Shown: positions 35,225-44,874, numbered from the stretch's first letter. The stretch: DNA of 64,000 nt from Robinsoniella peoriensis (GCF_000797495.1 NZ_JTGN01000018.1:65614-129613); one strand, 5' to 3'. A program made the numbers and translations. The notes: generated by a model from the letters alone, not told the origin.

Positions 35225-36066
35225 TGAAGAAAACGGGAAAAAAAAGAGCATTAGGATTTGGAAGATTTTTTATTTTAGCATTTTTTCTTGCACTTGTGGT
35301 ACTTCCGATTTATTGGATGACCATTACATCCTTTAAAACAAACGGGGAAATTATCGATATGCAAAATATCACTTATTTTCCGCATACCTTTACAACGGAA
35401 AATTATACCGGACTGTTTGAGATGTTCGACTATGGTTCTTTATTGCAGAATAGTGTAATTGTCTCGGTTTCTTCTGCCTTAGTAGTTACCATGCTGTCTA
35501 TATTGGGCGGTTATTCCCTGGCAAGATATAAATTTAAAGGAAAAGGTGCGATGGTGCTGTTCTTTCTGGTTACACAGATGATCCCCGGCATATTAGTTAT
35601 CATCCCCTTATACCTCATATTTTCCAAGATCGGTCTGATTAACACCCATGTTGGGCTGTTCATTTATTATGTCATTGTAAATGTGCCGTTCTGCGTAGTA
35701 ACTATGCGAAGCTTTTTCGAAAGGATTCCGGTAACGCTGGAAGAAGCTGCCAGGGTTGACGGATGTACGAAAATAAAATCTTTGATAAAAATTGTTCTTC
35801 CTATTATGTTCCCGGGGATTGTTTCCGTATTTGTATTTGCATTTATCGGAGCATGGAACGAATTGATCGCAGGAACTATTTTCATCAGTACGCCGGATAT
35901 GTGGACGATTCCGGTTGGATTAAAGTCACTGATTGGAAAATACAGCGTCCAGTGGGGAGCTCTAATGGCAGGAGGTGTAATGGCACTTCTTCCAACAGCC
36001 ATTATGTTTGCCGGAATGCAGAAATTCATCGTAGAAGGAATGACTGCCGGAGCAGTCAAAGAATAA
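35224..36066 (+). CDS. Sugar ABC transporter permease, MalG type
   Basis: The second membrane subunit, 280 aa, with about six helices, EAA loop ITLEEAARVDGCTKIK-like (VTLEEAARVDG near residue 173) and the family ending FIVEGMTAGAVKE. It overlaps the previous stop by one base and is followed after 19 bases by the GH106-type gene, giving one operon. No ATPase gene is present in the operon. Confidence 0.94.
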   Translation: MKKTGKKRALGFGRFFILAFFLALVVLPIYWMTITSFKTNGEIIDMQNITYFPHTFTTENYTGLFEMFDYGSLLQNSVIVSVSSALVVTMLSILGGYSLARYKFKGKGAMVLFFLVTQMIPGILVIIPLYLIFSKIGLINTHVGLFIYYVIVNVPFCVVTMRSFFERIPVTLEEAARVDGCTKIKSLIKIVLPIMFPGIVSVFVFAFIGAWNELIAGTIFISTPDMWTIPVGLKSLIGKYSVQWGALMAGGVMALLPTAIMFAGMQKFIVEGMTAGAVKE

Positions 36067-36085
36067 GAACTTAAGGGAGAAAATT

Positions 36086-38788
36086 ATGGGGTTAAAAAAA
36101 AGAGCGCAAGTGGAACATCAGATACTGCATCCCAGAGAAGATACAAGAGGTTATACCAGATGGTGGTGGTACGGTTGTGCAGTAAAAAAGGACGAATTGA
36201 TACGGGAATTGGATTTTATGAAAGATGCCCGGATGGGCGGAGTGGAACTTCAGATACTCTATCCGGTTACAGCAGATGATAAAGATAACGGGTTAAAAAA
36301 TTGTACCTATTTATCCCCTGAATTTCTTGAATTGATTAAATTTGCCTGTGAAGAGGCGAATAAACGAAATATGAAATTTGACCTCACCTTAGGCTCATCC
36401 TGGCCGTTCGGAGGACCTTTTGTTCCCGTTGAGTTAAGCGGGCCTACGGTGATACCCTATACCATAGATGTGAAAGGACCCTGTGAATTAACATACGACT
36501 TCACTACGAGACTGTATGGCGAGGCTGCAGCCTGTATTATGGGGCGTATGGAAGACAGTCAGATGGTACCGGAATCAATTGTCGATATTACCGATAAAAT
36601 CATGGATAAGCCTCTGTTTGAATGGTCCTGGGGAAAGCAGCTGGAAAAAGTAACCGTCCCGGAAGGAAATTATAAGATTGTGGTAATGGTATCCAGCGAT
36701 AAACGTCAGACCGTATTAAAGCCCCTTCCGGGAGGCGATGGACTGATTATAGACCACAACCGGAAGGATTCCGCCAGATTATTCTTTGAACATGGGGGCG
36801 ACCCGATTGTGAATGCTGTAGGAAAGGGGAAGATTCAGTCCTTTTTCTGTGATTCCATAGAAGTATTCGGACACAACTGGACAGATATTATCTATGATGA
36901 ATTCCGAAAAAGAAGAGGTTACGAATTGCGTCCGCTGGTTTATGCTCTCTGGGGAGAGGTGCAGGGAATGACGGACCTGGTTCGCTATGATTTCCAGAAG
37001 ACCATGGCAGAATTAACGGTAGAGAATTTTTTCCGGGAGATGACGAAATGGTGCCATGAAAAAGGAGCCCTTTCCAGAATACAGGCTCATGGATCCTGGG
37101 GGGATATTCTTCAGGCATATGGTGCCGCCGATATACCCGAAGGGGAAACCTTTTCCGCCTTTGACCGGTATGAAGTCAATACGGTTCACAGAAAACTGGC
37201 ATCTTCTGCAGGACATGTCTATGGTAAAAAAATTATCTCTAACGAGTCCTTTACCTGGCTTCGGTTTCCCAGATTTGTGGTTACCCTTGAAAATATCAAA
37301 GCTGCTGCAGACAGCATTTTTTTAGACGGCATGAATCAGATTGTGAATCATGGATACTCCTACAGTCCTGAAAATGAAAATGAACTGGGATGGCCATTTT
37401 ACGCTTCATCCCAGATCAACCATACGAATACCTGGTGGAAATATTACAAACCCTTAAGTGTCTATTTCAACCGGGTATGTGATTTCCTGCGCCGTGGAAA
37501 GACGAAAGTAAAGCTGGCAGTTTATCTTCCACAGTCTGATATCTGGGCGGAGAATCCACTGTCGGATATTCATATGTGTATGAAATTAGAAGAGCGGATA
37601 ACCACCAGGACTGCAGACCGCATTCATAAGGAAGGATTTTGGTTCGACTATGTAAACGATGATGCCGTGGAGCGCTGGATGGATTATAATTACGAAATCC
37701 TCGTGCTCCTGGAATGTGAGCGGATGCCCCTGCAGACAGTTTATAAGCTGCAGGAATTTGCAGACAGCGGAAAAAAAATCATCTGTAAAGGGCCTGCTCC
37801 CGCCCGCTCCTGCGGATTACTATCTTATCAGGAAAACACCGGAAAAATCCAACATATAATGGAAGAGATGCAAGAGGCTGGACAGTTAATTATTACGGAG
37901 AAAAATGATGATGATTTGATAACGGAACTGACCCGTAATTTAGTCCCCGATGTAAAGGTATATTATAATAAGGAAGAAATCGGTTATGTACATCAGGAAG
38001 ACGGAGTCACAGATATTTATTTTCTGTCCAATATCAGCGCCGGGAACAAACAGGAAAAGATAAGATTTTCCGACCAGAAAAATAACTTTTATGTTTTTGA
38101 TCCTTTGACTGGACAGGAAAAAGGTATTCGCAGCAAACAGAAAGATGGGGCGGATACCATAGTGGAACTTGAATTTGAAGCTTTCCAGTCCCTAATCTTT
38201 GTATTTTCGGTTGAAATGGAAGATGAAACTCCGGTTCAGAAAGAACATAAAAAGGAATTCTCCCTGGATCTGTCCGAAGATTGGAAGTTTTCCGCAGATA
38301 GCGGCTGTTTTACAAAGCACTACGATGAATTGGAGAGCTGGGAAAATGAAGAAAGCCTCCGTTACTATTCCGGAGAAGGAATATACTGCAAAGAGGTTTC
38401 TATAGAAAAAGAAAAATGGAACCGGATGCAGGAAACGGGCATGGCAGAGCTGCAGTTTGAGCATATCGGTGAAACGGCAGGCATTTTTGTAAACGGACAG
38501 GAAGCAGGAACATTTATTAAACGTCCCTATAAAATGAATATTTTAAAATACCTGAAAGAGGGTAGCAATACTCTGGAGGTCAGAGTTTCGAACCTTTTGA
38601 TAAACAGGGCGATAGATCCCAAATACCCGGAAATGGATTATCCTGAACCTGTTATAAGTGAATGGCCCTATTCTACCGCGGCATTAAACCGCTGCCGCAG
38701 GGAGCGGGTCTATAACTGGAGAGAACGTGAAATGATAGCAGAGCCACTTCCTTCCGGAATATGGGGGAAGGTAGGGATATATTGGTAA
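36086..38788 (+). CDS. GH106-type glycoside hydrolase (probable alpha-L-rhamnosidase), cytoplasmic
   Basis: It is expected to release L-rhamnose from imported glycosides. The 900-aa protein begins with the GH106-type pattern RGYTRWWWYGCAVKKDELIRELDFMKDARMGGVE (first barrel strands, split here only for description: RWWWYG near residue 26, GGVELQ near 51), continues through a long barrel with insertions and ends in a beta-sandwich carbohydrate-binding-like region (GIFVNGQEAG near 815). There is no signal peptide. Family members outside characterised clades have untested specificity, so 'rhamnosidase' is by family only. Confidence 0.8.
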   Translation: MGLKKRAQVEHQILHPREDTRGYTRWWWYGCAVKKDELIRELDFMKDARMGGVELQILYPVTADDKDNGLKNCTYLSPEFLELIKFACEEANKRNMKFDLTLGSSWPFGGPFVPVELSGPTVIPYTIDVKGPCELTYDFTTRLYGEAAACIMGRMEDSQMVPESIVDITDKIMDKPLFEWSWGKQLEKVTVPEGNYKIVVMVSSDKRQTVLKPLPGGDGLIIDHNRKDSARLFFEHGGDPIVNAVGKGKIQSFFCDSIEVFGHNWTDIIYDEFRKRRGYELRPLVYALWGEVQGMTDLVRYDFQKTMAELTVENFFREMTKWCHEKGALSRIQAHGSWGDILQAYGAADIPEGETFSAFDRYEVNTVHRKLASSAGHVYGKKIISNESFTWLRFPRFVVTLENIKAAADSIFLDGMNQIVNHGYSYSPENENELGWPFYASSQINHTNTWWKYYKPLSVYFNRVCDFLRRGKTKVKLAVYLPQSDIWAENPLSDIHMCMKLEERITTRTADRIHKEGFWFDYVNDDAVERWMDYNYEILVLLECERMPLQTVYKLQEFADSGKKIICKGPAPARSCGLLSYQENTGKIQHIMEEMQEAGQLIITEKNDDDLITELTRNLVPDVKVYYNKEEIGYVHQEDGVTDIYFLSNISAGNKQEKIRFSDQKNNFYVFDPLTGQEKGIRSKQKDGADTIVELEFEAFQSLIFVFSVEMEDETPVQKEHKKEFSLDLSEDWKFSADSGCFTKHYDELESWENEESLRYYSGEGIYCKEVSIEKEKWNRMQETGMAELQFEHIGETAGIFVNGQEAGTFIKRPYKMNILKYLKEGSNTLEVRVSNLLINRAIDPKYPEMDYPEPVISEWPYSTAALNRCRRERVYNWREREMIAEPLPSGIWGKVGIYW

Positions 38789-38903
38789 ATACCTGCAACT
38801 GGCAGGTGGTTTTGGTTGAATAGCGTTGGCAGTTCTTATATAATGAATCTAAGTAAAATACAGTTATAATTGTCATAATAAGATTAGTAAAGGAGTATGT
38901 AGT

Positions 38904-39647
38904 GTGGCTAAATTAAAGACGAATATTGCACAATTAGGTTCGACAAGATTGTTATATTCAAGAATTGCGGACAGCATATGTGAATACATTACGGAAAATA
39001 AAATAGGCATAGGGGAAAAACTTCCAAGTGAGCGGGAATTAGCCGTGATGTGGGGGGTAAGCCGGTCATCGGTGCGTGAAGCAATACGTGAGTTAGAAAA
39101 TCAGGGACTGTTAAGTGTGGAAGCAGGCAGAGGCTCCTTTGTGATTGGTGAAGTCTCTGACAAATCCATGATGTTTAAAATCCAGAAAAGGAATTTTTTC
39201 GAACAGTTTGAGATTAAGACCGTTCTGGAAGAGTATATGCTGAAAAAGATCACCCCGGTGATATCAGAAGAGGTATTATCGCAATTGGAACACATTGCAA
39301 AACAGATGATAACTATGTGTGATAACGGAATCTTCCCGCAGGAACTGGACAACCTGTTCCACAAAATTTTATTAGAGTCTTACGGTAATAAGGAAATGAT
39401 CAATCTGGTGGAAAATATGATCCATGTATTTGGTGAATATAACGATGTTTATTTCCATCTGTGTGAGGGTGTGGTCAATGAAACAAATCAGACTATTTTA
39501 GATACCATCCCTTACCATCTGGATATGGTCCGGATGATGAGAGCAAGAAATGTAAAAGAAGTAATTAAAATCTATCGGAAAATTATTGAGCTGGATATAC
39601 AGCTGTACAGCATGGTGAATCCGGCGGACCAGAAGGAGACATTATGA
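38904..39647 (+). CDS. GntR-family transcriptional regulator, FadR/FCD subgroup
   Basis: The 247-aa protein has an N-terminal winged helix (LPSERELAVMWGVSRSSVREAIRELENQGLLSVEAGRGSFV, read as LPSERELA near residue 40 and SVREAIRELE near 56) and an all-helical FCD effector domain with likely metal-binding His residues (FHKILLESYGN, PYHLDMVRM). The start is GTG with AAGGAG upstream. It overlaps the gamma-lyase gene by four bases (ATGA). The perfect FadR-type operator at 32437-32451 is the obvious target, 6 kb upstream. Confidence 0.92.
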   Translation: MAKLKTNIAQLGSTRLLYSRIADSICEYITENKIGIGEKLPSERELAVMWGVSRSSVREAIRELENQGLLSVEAGRGSFVIGEVSDKSMMFKIQKRNFFEQFEIKTVLEEYMLKKITPVISEEVLSQLEHIAKQMITMCDNGIFPQELDNLFHKILLESYGNKEMINLVENMIHVFGEYNDVYFHLCEGVVNETNQTILDTIPYHLDMVRMMRARNVKEVIKIYRKIIELDIQLYSMVNPADQKETL

Positions 39648-40825
39648 TGGATGACCTGTTAAGCATGACCCATTTAGGCGATGAATACGATAAATATTTA
39701 AATGCAGTAATCCCGCCTGTTTTTATGAATTCCCTGCATGTATTTCCCACGTTTGAGGAATATGCCGGATGTGATGCTTCTAAGAAAGGAGAATTTAAAT
39801 ACGGAAGAGTTTCGAACCCTACCGTGCATATTCTGGAAGAAAAGGTGGCTGCATTAGAGCATGGATGCCGGGCGGCAGCTTTTGGAAGCGGGATGGCGGC
39901 AACATCAGCAGCGATTCTGGCAACCTGTAAAGCAGGAAGCCATATAATCTGTATGCGGGATGTATACGGGCCTGTAAAGAATATTTTAAACCGGTATATG
40001 ATTCCTAAGCTGAATATGTCTGTTACTTATTGGTCAGGAGAGAGCCTGGATGAACTGGAAAAGGCAATCCTGCCGGAAACAGATCTGATTATGATAGAAA
40101 GCCCGGCTACCTTTGTCTTTACTGTGGTTGATATCGCAGGCGTAGCAGCAATTGCAAAAAAGCATGGGGTGAAAACGTATATTGACAATACATACTGCAC
40201 GCCGCTTTATCAGAAACCGCTGGATCTGGGGATTGATCTGGTTATGCATACCCTTACCAAATATATCGGTGGGCACAGTGACATTATGGGCGGTATTCTC
40301 ACATCTGCAGATGAAGAACTTATGATCGAAATCCAGTTCACCGTCCGTGAGCTTTTTGGAGCTAATATGGGACCCATGGAAGCCTGGCTTGCAATCCGGG
40401 GACTTCGGACTATGGCACTCAGAGTGGCAGAACATGGCAGGACGGCACAGATAATTGCAGAATATCTGGAGAAGCATGAAAGAGTGGAACGCGTCTATTA
40501 TACCGGTCTGCCGTCCCATCCCCAGCGGGAGTTAATCGAAAAACAGCAGAAAGGACACACAGGATTACTAAGTTTTGTGCTGAAGGATTCCCCCGAGGAA
40601 GCGGTAAAAGTAATTAACAAATTAAAATTATTTGGAAAAGGCTGTTCCTGGGGAGGATTTGAAAGTCTTGCCCTCTGTCCGCTGTATACGGCAACGGAAG
40701 AGGAAATAAAATTTTTAAATCTGTCAGATCATGACCGGGGGCTGATACGTATCCATTGCGGTTTAGAAGGTGTGGATAATCTGATGGAAGACTTAGAAAA
40801 TGCATTAGAACGTGTCTTAAATTGA
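39644..40825 (+). CDS. PLP-dependent Cys/Met metabolism enzyme (cystathionine gamma-synthase/lyase or methionine gamma-lyase type)
   Basis: The 393-aa protein is a trans-sulfuration family enzyme: YGRVSNPT (phosphate contacts, near residue 53), FGSGMAATSAA near 84, IDNTYCTP near 180 and the PLP lysine in HTLTKYIGGHSD near 204. Residues that separate synthases from lyases are not decisive by eye; DNTYCTP has Cys where many lyases have Phe or Ala. AAGGAG precedes the ATG. It is coupled to the GntR gene and followed by a UroD-family gene. Confidence 0.9.
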   Translation: MMDDLLSMTHLGDEYDKYLNAVIPPVFMNSLHVFPTFEEYAGCDASKKGEFKYGRVSNPTVHILEEKVAALEHGCRAAAFGSGMAATSAAILATCKAGSHIICMRDVYGPVKNILNRYMIPKLNMSVTYWSGESLDELEKAILPETDLIMIESPATFVFTVVDIAGVAAIAKKHGVKTYIDNTYCTPLYQKPLDLGIDLVMHTLTKYIGGHSDIMGGILTSADEELMIEIQFTVRELFGANMGPMEAWLAIRGLRTMALRVAEHGRTAQIIAEYLEKHERVERVYYTGLPSHPQRELIEKQQKGHTGLLSFVLKDSPEEAVKVINKLKLFGKGCSWGGFESLALCPLYTATEEEIKFLNLSDHDRGLIRIHCGLEGVDNLMEDLENALERVLN

Positions 40826-40865
40826 ATTTTTATCAGGATGAAAAAGAAGAAATGGGGTGGCGGCA

Positions 40866-41987
40866 ATGAATTACAGAGAAAATATTATGGCGATTCTAAA
40901 TTACAAGCCTTATGAAAATATGCCGGTGGTGTCCTTTGGGTACTGGGTGGAAACGCTGGACAAATGGGCAGCGGAGGGACATATTACCAGAGAAGAAGCA
41001 GAAGGTTACCGGAAGTTTGGGGACAATTCTGAGGCTGATAAAAGTGTGATGAAAAAACTTGGGTTTGATTTTAACTGGAACTCCTGCGTAGGATGCCAGG
41101 TGGACATCTATCCAAGATTTGAAGTGGAGGTAATGGAAGAAAGGCCGGATGGCTCCAGGATCATCCGGGATGAGCTGGGGCTGATTGTACTGGAAAAACC
41201 GGGGACAGTTTCCATACCAGCAGAGATTGGAACCTCAATGACCGACCGTCAGGCATGGGAAGAACATTATCTTCCCCGTCTGCAATGGTCTAAGGAACGT
41301 ATGGATGAAAGCCTGTTGAAATCACTGCAGGATACCTCCGGGCGTGAGGTTCCCGTTGCAATACACTGCGGTTCGCTGCTTGGCAGGATGAGGGATCTGC
41401 TGGGGGTAGAGCAGTTAAGCTACTTATATATGGATGACGAAGAGCTGTATGCAGAAATAATCGATACCATGGCAGGGCTGTCTTACAACTGGGTCAAAGC
41501 GGCGCTGGAATCCGGAGCAAAGTTTGATTATGCCCATTACTGGGAAGATATCTGTTTTAAAAATGGTCCGCTGGTGATACCCGGTGTGTTTGATGAGTAC
41601 GTAGGTCCTCATTATAAAAAGACAACAGAGCTGTTAAAACAATATGGCGTAACCATAGTTTCAGTGGATTGTGACGGTTTGATTGATTCCCTGATACCTA
41701 CCTGGCTGGAAAATGGCGTCAATACTATGTTTCCCATTGAAGTAGGCACGTGGAATGCGTCCATAGAGCCATGGAGAGCAAAATATGGAAAACAGATTCG
41801 CGGTGTTGGAGGTATGAATAAAACCATATTTGCCAGAGATTATAAAGCCATAGATGCAGAGATAGAGAGACTGAAGCCGCTGATAGAACTGGGGGGATAC
41901 ATTCCCTGCCCGGATCATCGAATTGCCCCGGATGCCATATTTGAAAATGTACAGTATTACTGCGAACAGATTCGCAGGATCATTTAA
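40866..41987 (+). CDS. Uroporphyrinogen decarboxylase (URO-D) superfamily protein, probably a methyltransferase-like member
   Basis: The 373-aa protein fits the URO-D fold (YRENIMAILNYKPYENMPVVSFG at the start, HCGSLLGRMRDLLG near 164, VVSVDCDG near 263, and GGMNKTIFA near 318). No other heme gene is present, and members of this superfamily outside heme pathways often transfer methyl groups (MtaA/CmuA type, established). I favour such a role, acting with the adjacent gamma-lyase-type enzyme, but the substrate is unknown. The start at ATG 40866 is chosen because GGGGTGG lies upstream. Confidence 0.8.
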   Translation: MNYRENIMAILNYKPYENMPVVSFGYWVETLDKWAAEGHITREEAEGYRKFGDNSEADKSVMKKLGFDFNWNSCVGCQVDIYPRFEVEVMEERPDGSRIIRDELGLIVLEKPGTVSIPAEIGTSMTDRQAWEEHYLPRLQWSKERMDESLLKSLQDTSGREVPVAIHCGSLLGRMRDLLGVEQLSYLYMDDEELYAEIIDTMAGLSYNWVKAALESGAKFDYAHYWEDICFKNGPLVIPGVFDEYVGPHYKKTTELLKQYGVTIVSVDCDGLIDSLIPTWLENGVNTMFPIEVGTWNASIEPWRAKYGKQIRGVGGMNKTIFARDYKAIDAEIERLKPLIELGGYIPCPDHRIAPDAIFENVQYYCEQIRRII

Positions 41988-42047
41988 AGGAATTTGTGCA
42001 GCAGCAATTCTGGAACTGCTTACCGCTGGACAAGTAAAGGAAAAGTG

Positions 42048-42114
42048 GCAGTACCCGTACTGCATTGCGTAATTAACTGTTAATTGCGCGAGCTGTACGG
42101 GTACTGTTATTTTT
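42048..42114 (+). terminator. Two-tier terminator after the UroD-family gene
   Basis: CAGTACCCGTAC (42049-42060) pairs with GTACGGGTACTG (42095-42106), an inner stem (CGTAATTAA with TTAATTGCG) sits on top, and TTATTTTT follows. The remainder of 41988-42256 shows no other feature. Confidence 0.88.
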
Positions 42115-42256
42115 GTGGGAAATGGATGCCCGTTTAAACGTGCTGTCTGATATTTAAGGAAATCTCGCTTTCTCTTTCTGCATATGATAGAATAGAAGAA
42201 AAAGCAAGTATCGGATACTGTATGGATTGAAGTGAAATGCAGGCAGTAGGATGTCA

Positions 42257-42350
42257 GGGTTGCAGAAAAATATGAATGGAAAGGAAGCCACGCTGTGATT
42301 TCTTCAACCTGTATGATTTGTGGCCGTATCCCAGGTAAGAACGGGATGCG
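42257..42350 (+). ncRNA. Candidate structured RNA element, copy B (upstream of EEP-family gene)
   Basis: Same architecture as copy A at 21194: P1 pairs 42257-42268 with 42299-42310 (11 of 12), the 18-nt core 42279-42296 is identical, GCCAC (42287-42291) can pair with GTGGC (42320-42324), and P3 is CGTATCCC (42325-42332) with GGGATGCG (42343-42350). P3 has a different sequence from copy A but the same position and pairing. The element ends 14 bases before the likely start codon at 42365. Confidence 0.6.
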
Positions 42351-42364
42351 TTATCGGTGTGAAA

Positions 42365-43420
42365 ATGGCAAAAATGATTTTAAAAGTGATTATTGGTGTA
42401 ATGGCGGTGGTATTTCTGATAGGAGCAGCCGGTGTAATTTACCTTACTGTAAGGGAATACAGACCAAAGAAGAATGAAAAAGTAGAAGTTCCCAAGGGAA
42501 GCAGGAAGCTTTCGGTATCCGATAAACTAACATTCCTGACATGGAATACCGGATATGCCGGTTTAGATAAAACCCAGGATTTCTTTATGGACGGTGGTAC
42601 GAAGGTGATGCCGGATAAAAAAGAAGAGGTACTGGCAAATATGGAGGCAATTTCCCAGACATTAAAAGAGAATGCGGCGGATGTCTATTTTCTTCAGGAA
42701 GTGGACATTTATTCAAAACGTTCCTACTACCAGGATCAGACAGCATTTTACAGAGAAGAACTTGGGATGGGAAATATGTTTGCCTATAATTTTAAATGTG
42801 ACTTTGTTCCTTATCCGCTGCCGTTCATCGGACATGTGGAATCGGGCGTCGCAACATATACGCAGCTGGGGGCAGCAGAAGCCAGCCGTATAGCACTGCC
42901 GGAGTCTTTTTCCTGGCCGGTGAAAACATGTAATTTAAAGAGGTGTCTGTTGACGACCAGGATACCTTTCGAGGACTCAGACAAAGAGCTTGTACTTGTA
43001 AATCTCCATCTGGAGGCTTATGACGATGGGGCAGGGAAGAAGGCGCAGAGTGCGCTGCTGGCACAGGTTTTGGAAGAAGAGTATCAAAAGGGAAATTATG
43101 TGATTGCCGGAGGTGATTTTAATCAGACCTTTTCTTCGGTAGCCAAGTATCCAATCTGGAATAAAGATGGATGGGTACCGCCCAAAATGGATGAAGACAG
43201 CCTTCCGGAAGGTTTCCGCTTTGTTATTGATGATTCAGCACCTACCTGCCGTCTGCTGGATGCACCGTATACCGGTTCGTATGATACTTCCCAGGTATAT
43301 GCTCTGGATGGATTCATTGTTTCTGAAAATATAATGGTAGAAACGGCGGATGTAGTTGACGTAGGTTTTGAGAATACAGATCATCAGCCGGTGAGAATGA
43401 CGGTGAATCTGAAGTTCTAA
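42365..43420 (+). CDS. Membrane-anchored endonuclease/exonuclease/phosphatase (EEP) family protein
   Basis: The 351-aa protein has one N-terminal membrane helix (residues 6-27) and an EEP domain probably outside the cell: LTWNTGY (Asn, near 63), FLQEVD (Glu, near 105), LHLEAYDDG, GGDFNQTF near 247 and the final TDHQPV His near 343. Such proteins are phosphodiesterases acting on lipids, nucleotides or DNA; which one is not evident. The start at ATG 42365 is preferred over the GTG at 42320, which lies inside the structured RNA element; the ribosome site is weak. Confidence 0.87.
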   Translation: MAKMILKVIIGVMAVVFLIGAAGVIYLTVREYRPKKNEKVEVPKGSRKLSVSDKLTFLTWNTGYAGLDKTQDFFMDGGTKVMPDKKEEVLANMEAISQTLKENAADVYFLQEVDIYSKRSYYQDQTAFYREELGMGNMFAYNFKCDFVPYPLPFIGHVESGVATYTQLGAAEASRIALPESFSWPVKTCNLKRCLLTTRIPFEDSDKELVLVNLHLEAYDDGAGKKAQSALLAQVLEEEYQKGNYVIAGGDFNQTFSSVAKYPIWNKDGWVPPKMDEDSLPEGFRFVIDDSAPTCRLLDAPYTGSYDTSQVYALDGFIVSENIMVETADVVDVGFENTDHQPVRMTVNLKF

Positions 43421-43520
43421 CGTAGATTGGACAATTACATTTCCCTGTGTTAGAATAAAAAAGATATAAAGACACGCTATATATATATAAGATAAGTTTT
43501 GACAATTTCTTGGAGGAAAG

Positions 43521-44738
43521 ATGAAAAACGAAGATATGTTTCAAATGCGGCAGTTAAAGGACAGCGATCTGGAGGAGTTTAATGCGCTGCTTCGCTATGT
43601 ATTTCAGGTTACAGGAGATGAGTTACTAAAGTCAGGTTGGGAAGAAGATGAAATCCAGCGTGCAAAAGCACCAATATTAAAGCAGTCCTATATACTGGGC
43701 TATTTTCATAAAGATAAACTGGCATCCCAGATAGTAGTATACCCCATGGAAGTGAATGTCTATGGAGAGATCTATAAGATGGGAGGGATTACAGGGGTTG
43801 CTACCTATCCTGAATATGCCGGCAGAGGATTGATTCATACCCTGATGCTGAAAATTCTGGAGCACATGAGGGAAGAAAAGCAGTCTGTTTCATTTTTGTA
43901 TCCATACTCTATTCCTTTCTACAGGAAAAAGGGGTGGGAAATTGTATCAGATCAGATTAAGTTCAGCATTAAGGATACACAGCTGCCCAAGAAGCAACCC
44001 GTTCCCGGTATGGTAGAAAGAGTAGAATGGGATCATGAAGACTTAAAGAACGTTTACCGGTACTTTGCAGTCCAAAGACACGGAGCTTTAATCAGGGACG
44101 ATCTGGCATGGGAAGAATACTGGCGCTGGGAATCCGATGATGTCATTGCGGCAATCTATTACAGTGAAGAGCATAAACCGCTGGGGTATATCGTATATTC
44201 TATTGAAAATGAAGTATTTAATGTCAAAGAAATTCTCTATCTGAATATAGAAGCAAGACATGGAATCTGGAATTATATCAGTTCTCATTTTTCTATGATT
44301 ACTGAAGTAAAAGGATATAATTATACTGGGGAACCCCTTGCTTTTCTTCTGGAAGACAGTGAAATCACCGAGACCATTGCACCTTATATTATGGCAAGGA
44401 TTGTAGATGTCCGGGAATTCATTCTGCAGTATCCATTTCAGGTAATGCCGGAAGACTTTCATATTCATTTAATTGTTCATGATAATATGGCGCCCTGGAA
44501 TGAAGGAGATTTTCAGATTTACTGGAAGGATCAGAAGACATATTGTGATCAGGAAAATGATCTGCCGCTTACGAATATCGTAGAGTTAGATATACAAACT
44601 CTGACCACAATGTTAATGGGATACAAAAGGCCTTCGTATCTGTATGAAAATGACAGGCTTGATATGGAATATTATATGGTACAGATATTAGAACGGCTAA
44701 TACCGGTGGGAAAACCATATTTTTCCGATTATTTCTAA
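43521..44738 (+). CDS. Eis-like GNAT N-acetyltransferase
   Basis: The 405-aa protein matches the Eis architecture: an N-terminal GNAT domain with acetyl-CoA loop VATYPEYAGRGLIHTLM (residues about 92-108) and YPYSIPFYRKKGWEIV near 128-143, a second degenerate GNAT half, and a C-terminal sterol-carrier-like domain. Eis enzymes acetylate amines, including aminoglycosides in mycobacteria, but that cannot be assumed here. TGGAGGA precedes the ATG. Confidence 0.88.
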   Translation: MKNEDMFQMRQLKDSDLEEFNALLRYVFQVTGDELLKSGWEEDEIQRAKAPILKQSYILGYFHKDKLASQIVVYPMEVNVYGEIYKMGGITGVATYPEYAGRGLIHTLMLKILEHMREEKQSVSFLYPYSIPFYRKKGWEIVSDQIKFSIKDTQLPKKQPVPGMVERVEWDHEDLKNVYRYFAVQRHGALIRDDLAWEEYWRWESDDVIAAIYYSEEHKPLGYIVYSIENEVFNVKEILYLNIEARHGIWNYISSHFSMITEVKGYNYTGEPLAFLLEDSEITETIAPYIMARIVDVREFILQYPFQVMPEDFHIHLIVHDNMAPWNEGDFQIYWKDQKTYCDQENDLPLTNIVELDIQTLTTMLMGYKRPSYLYENDRLDMEYYMVQILERLIPVGKPYFSDYF

Positions 44739-44765
44739 ATTAGTGATATCCCGTTCTGTGCTTAT

Positions 44766-44811
44766 AAAATAAGGGCTGAAATTACACTAGGTGGATTTCG
44801 GCCTTTATTTT
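44766..44811. terminator. Terminator after the Eis-like gene
   Basis: A 17-pair stem (44766-44782 with 44795-44811, two wobbles) with A-tract on the left arm and T-tract on the right, hence probably bidirectional. Confidence 0.9.
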
Positions 44812-44845
44812 AATTTCACAGGACGAAAAGATTCATCCCCCCCTA

Positions 44846-44874
44846 TTGACATTTAAATCCCACACGCCTATAAT
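44846..44874 (+). promoter_or_regulatory. Consensus promoter of the thiamin operon
   Basis: TTGACA (44846-44851) and TATAAT (44869-44874) with 17-bp spacing. Transcription would start near 44881, a few bases before the TPP aptamer. Confidence 0.92.

Noticed and set aside
40866..41987. Heme biosynthesis uroporphyrinogen decarboxylase
   Set aside because: No other heme genes are present and the context is a sugar/sulfur operon; the superfamily contains many non-heme members.
42295..42477. Small frame with a C-x-I-C-G pattern overlapping RNA copy B, with a similar reading in copy A
   Set aside because: Both copies can be read as a short Cys-containing peptide in the same frame, but copy A has GTA where copy B has a possible GTG start, the frames diverge afterwards, and the identity is explained by the shared RNA core.
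43521..44738. Aminoglycoside-resistance gene eis
   Set aside because: Architecture is Eis-like, but substrate cannot be inferred and such proteins are common in non-resistant Firmicutes.
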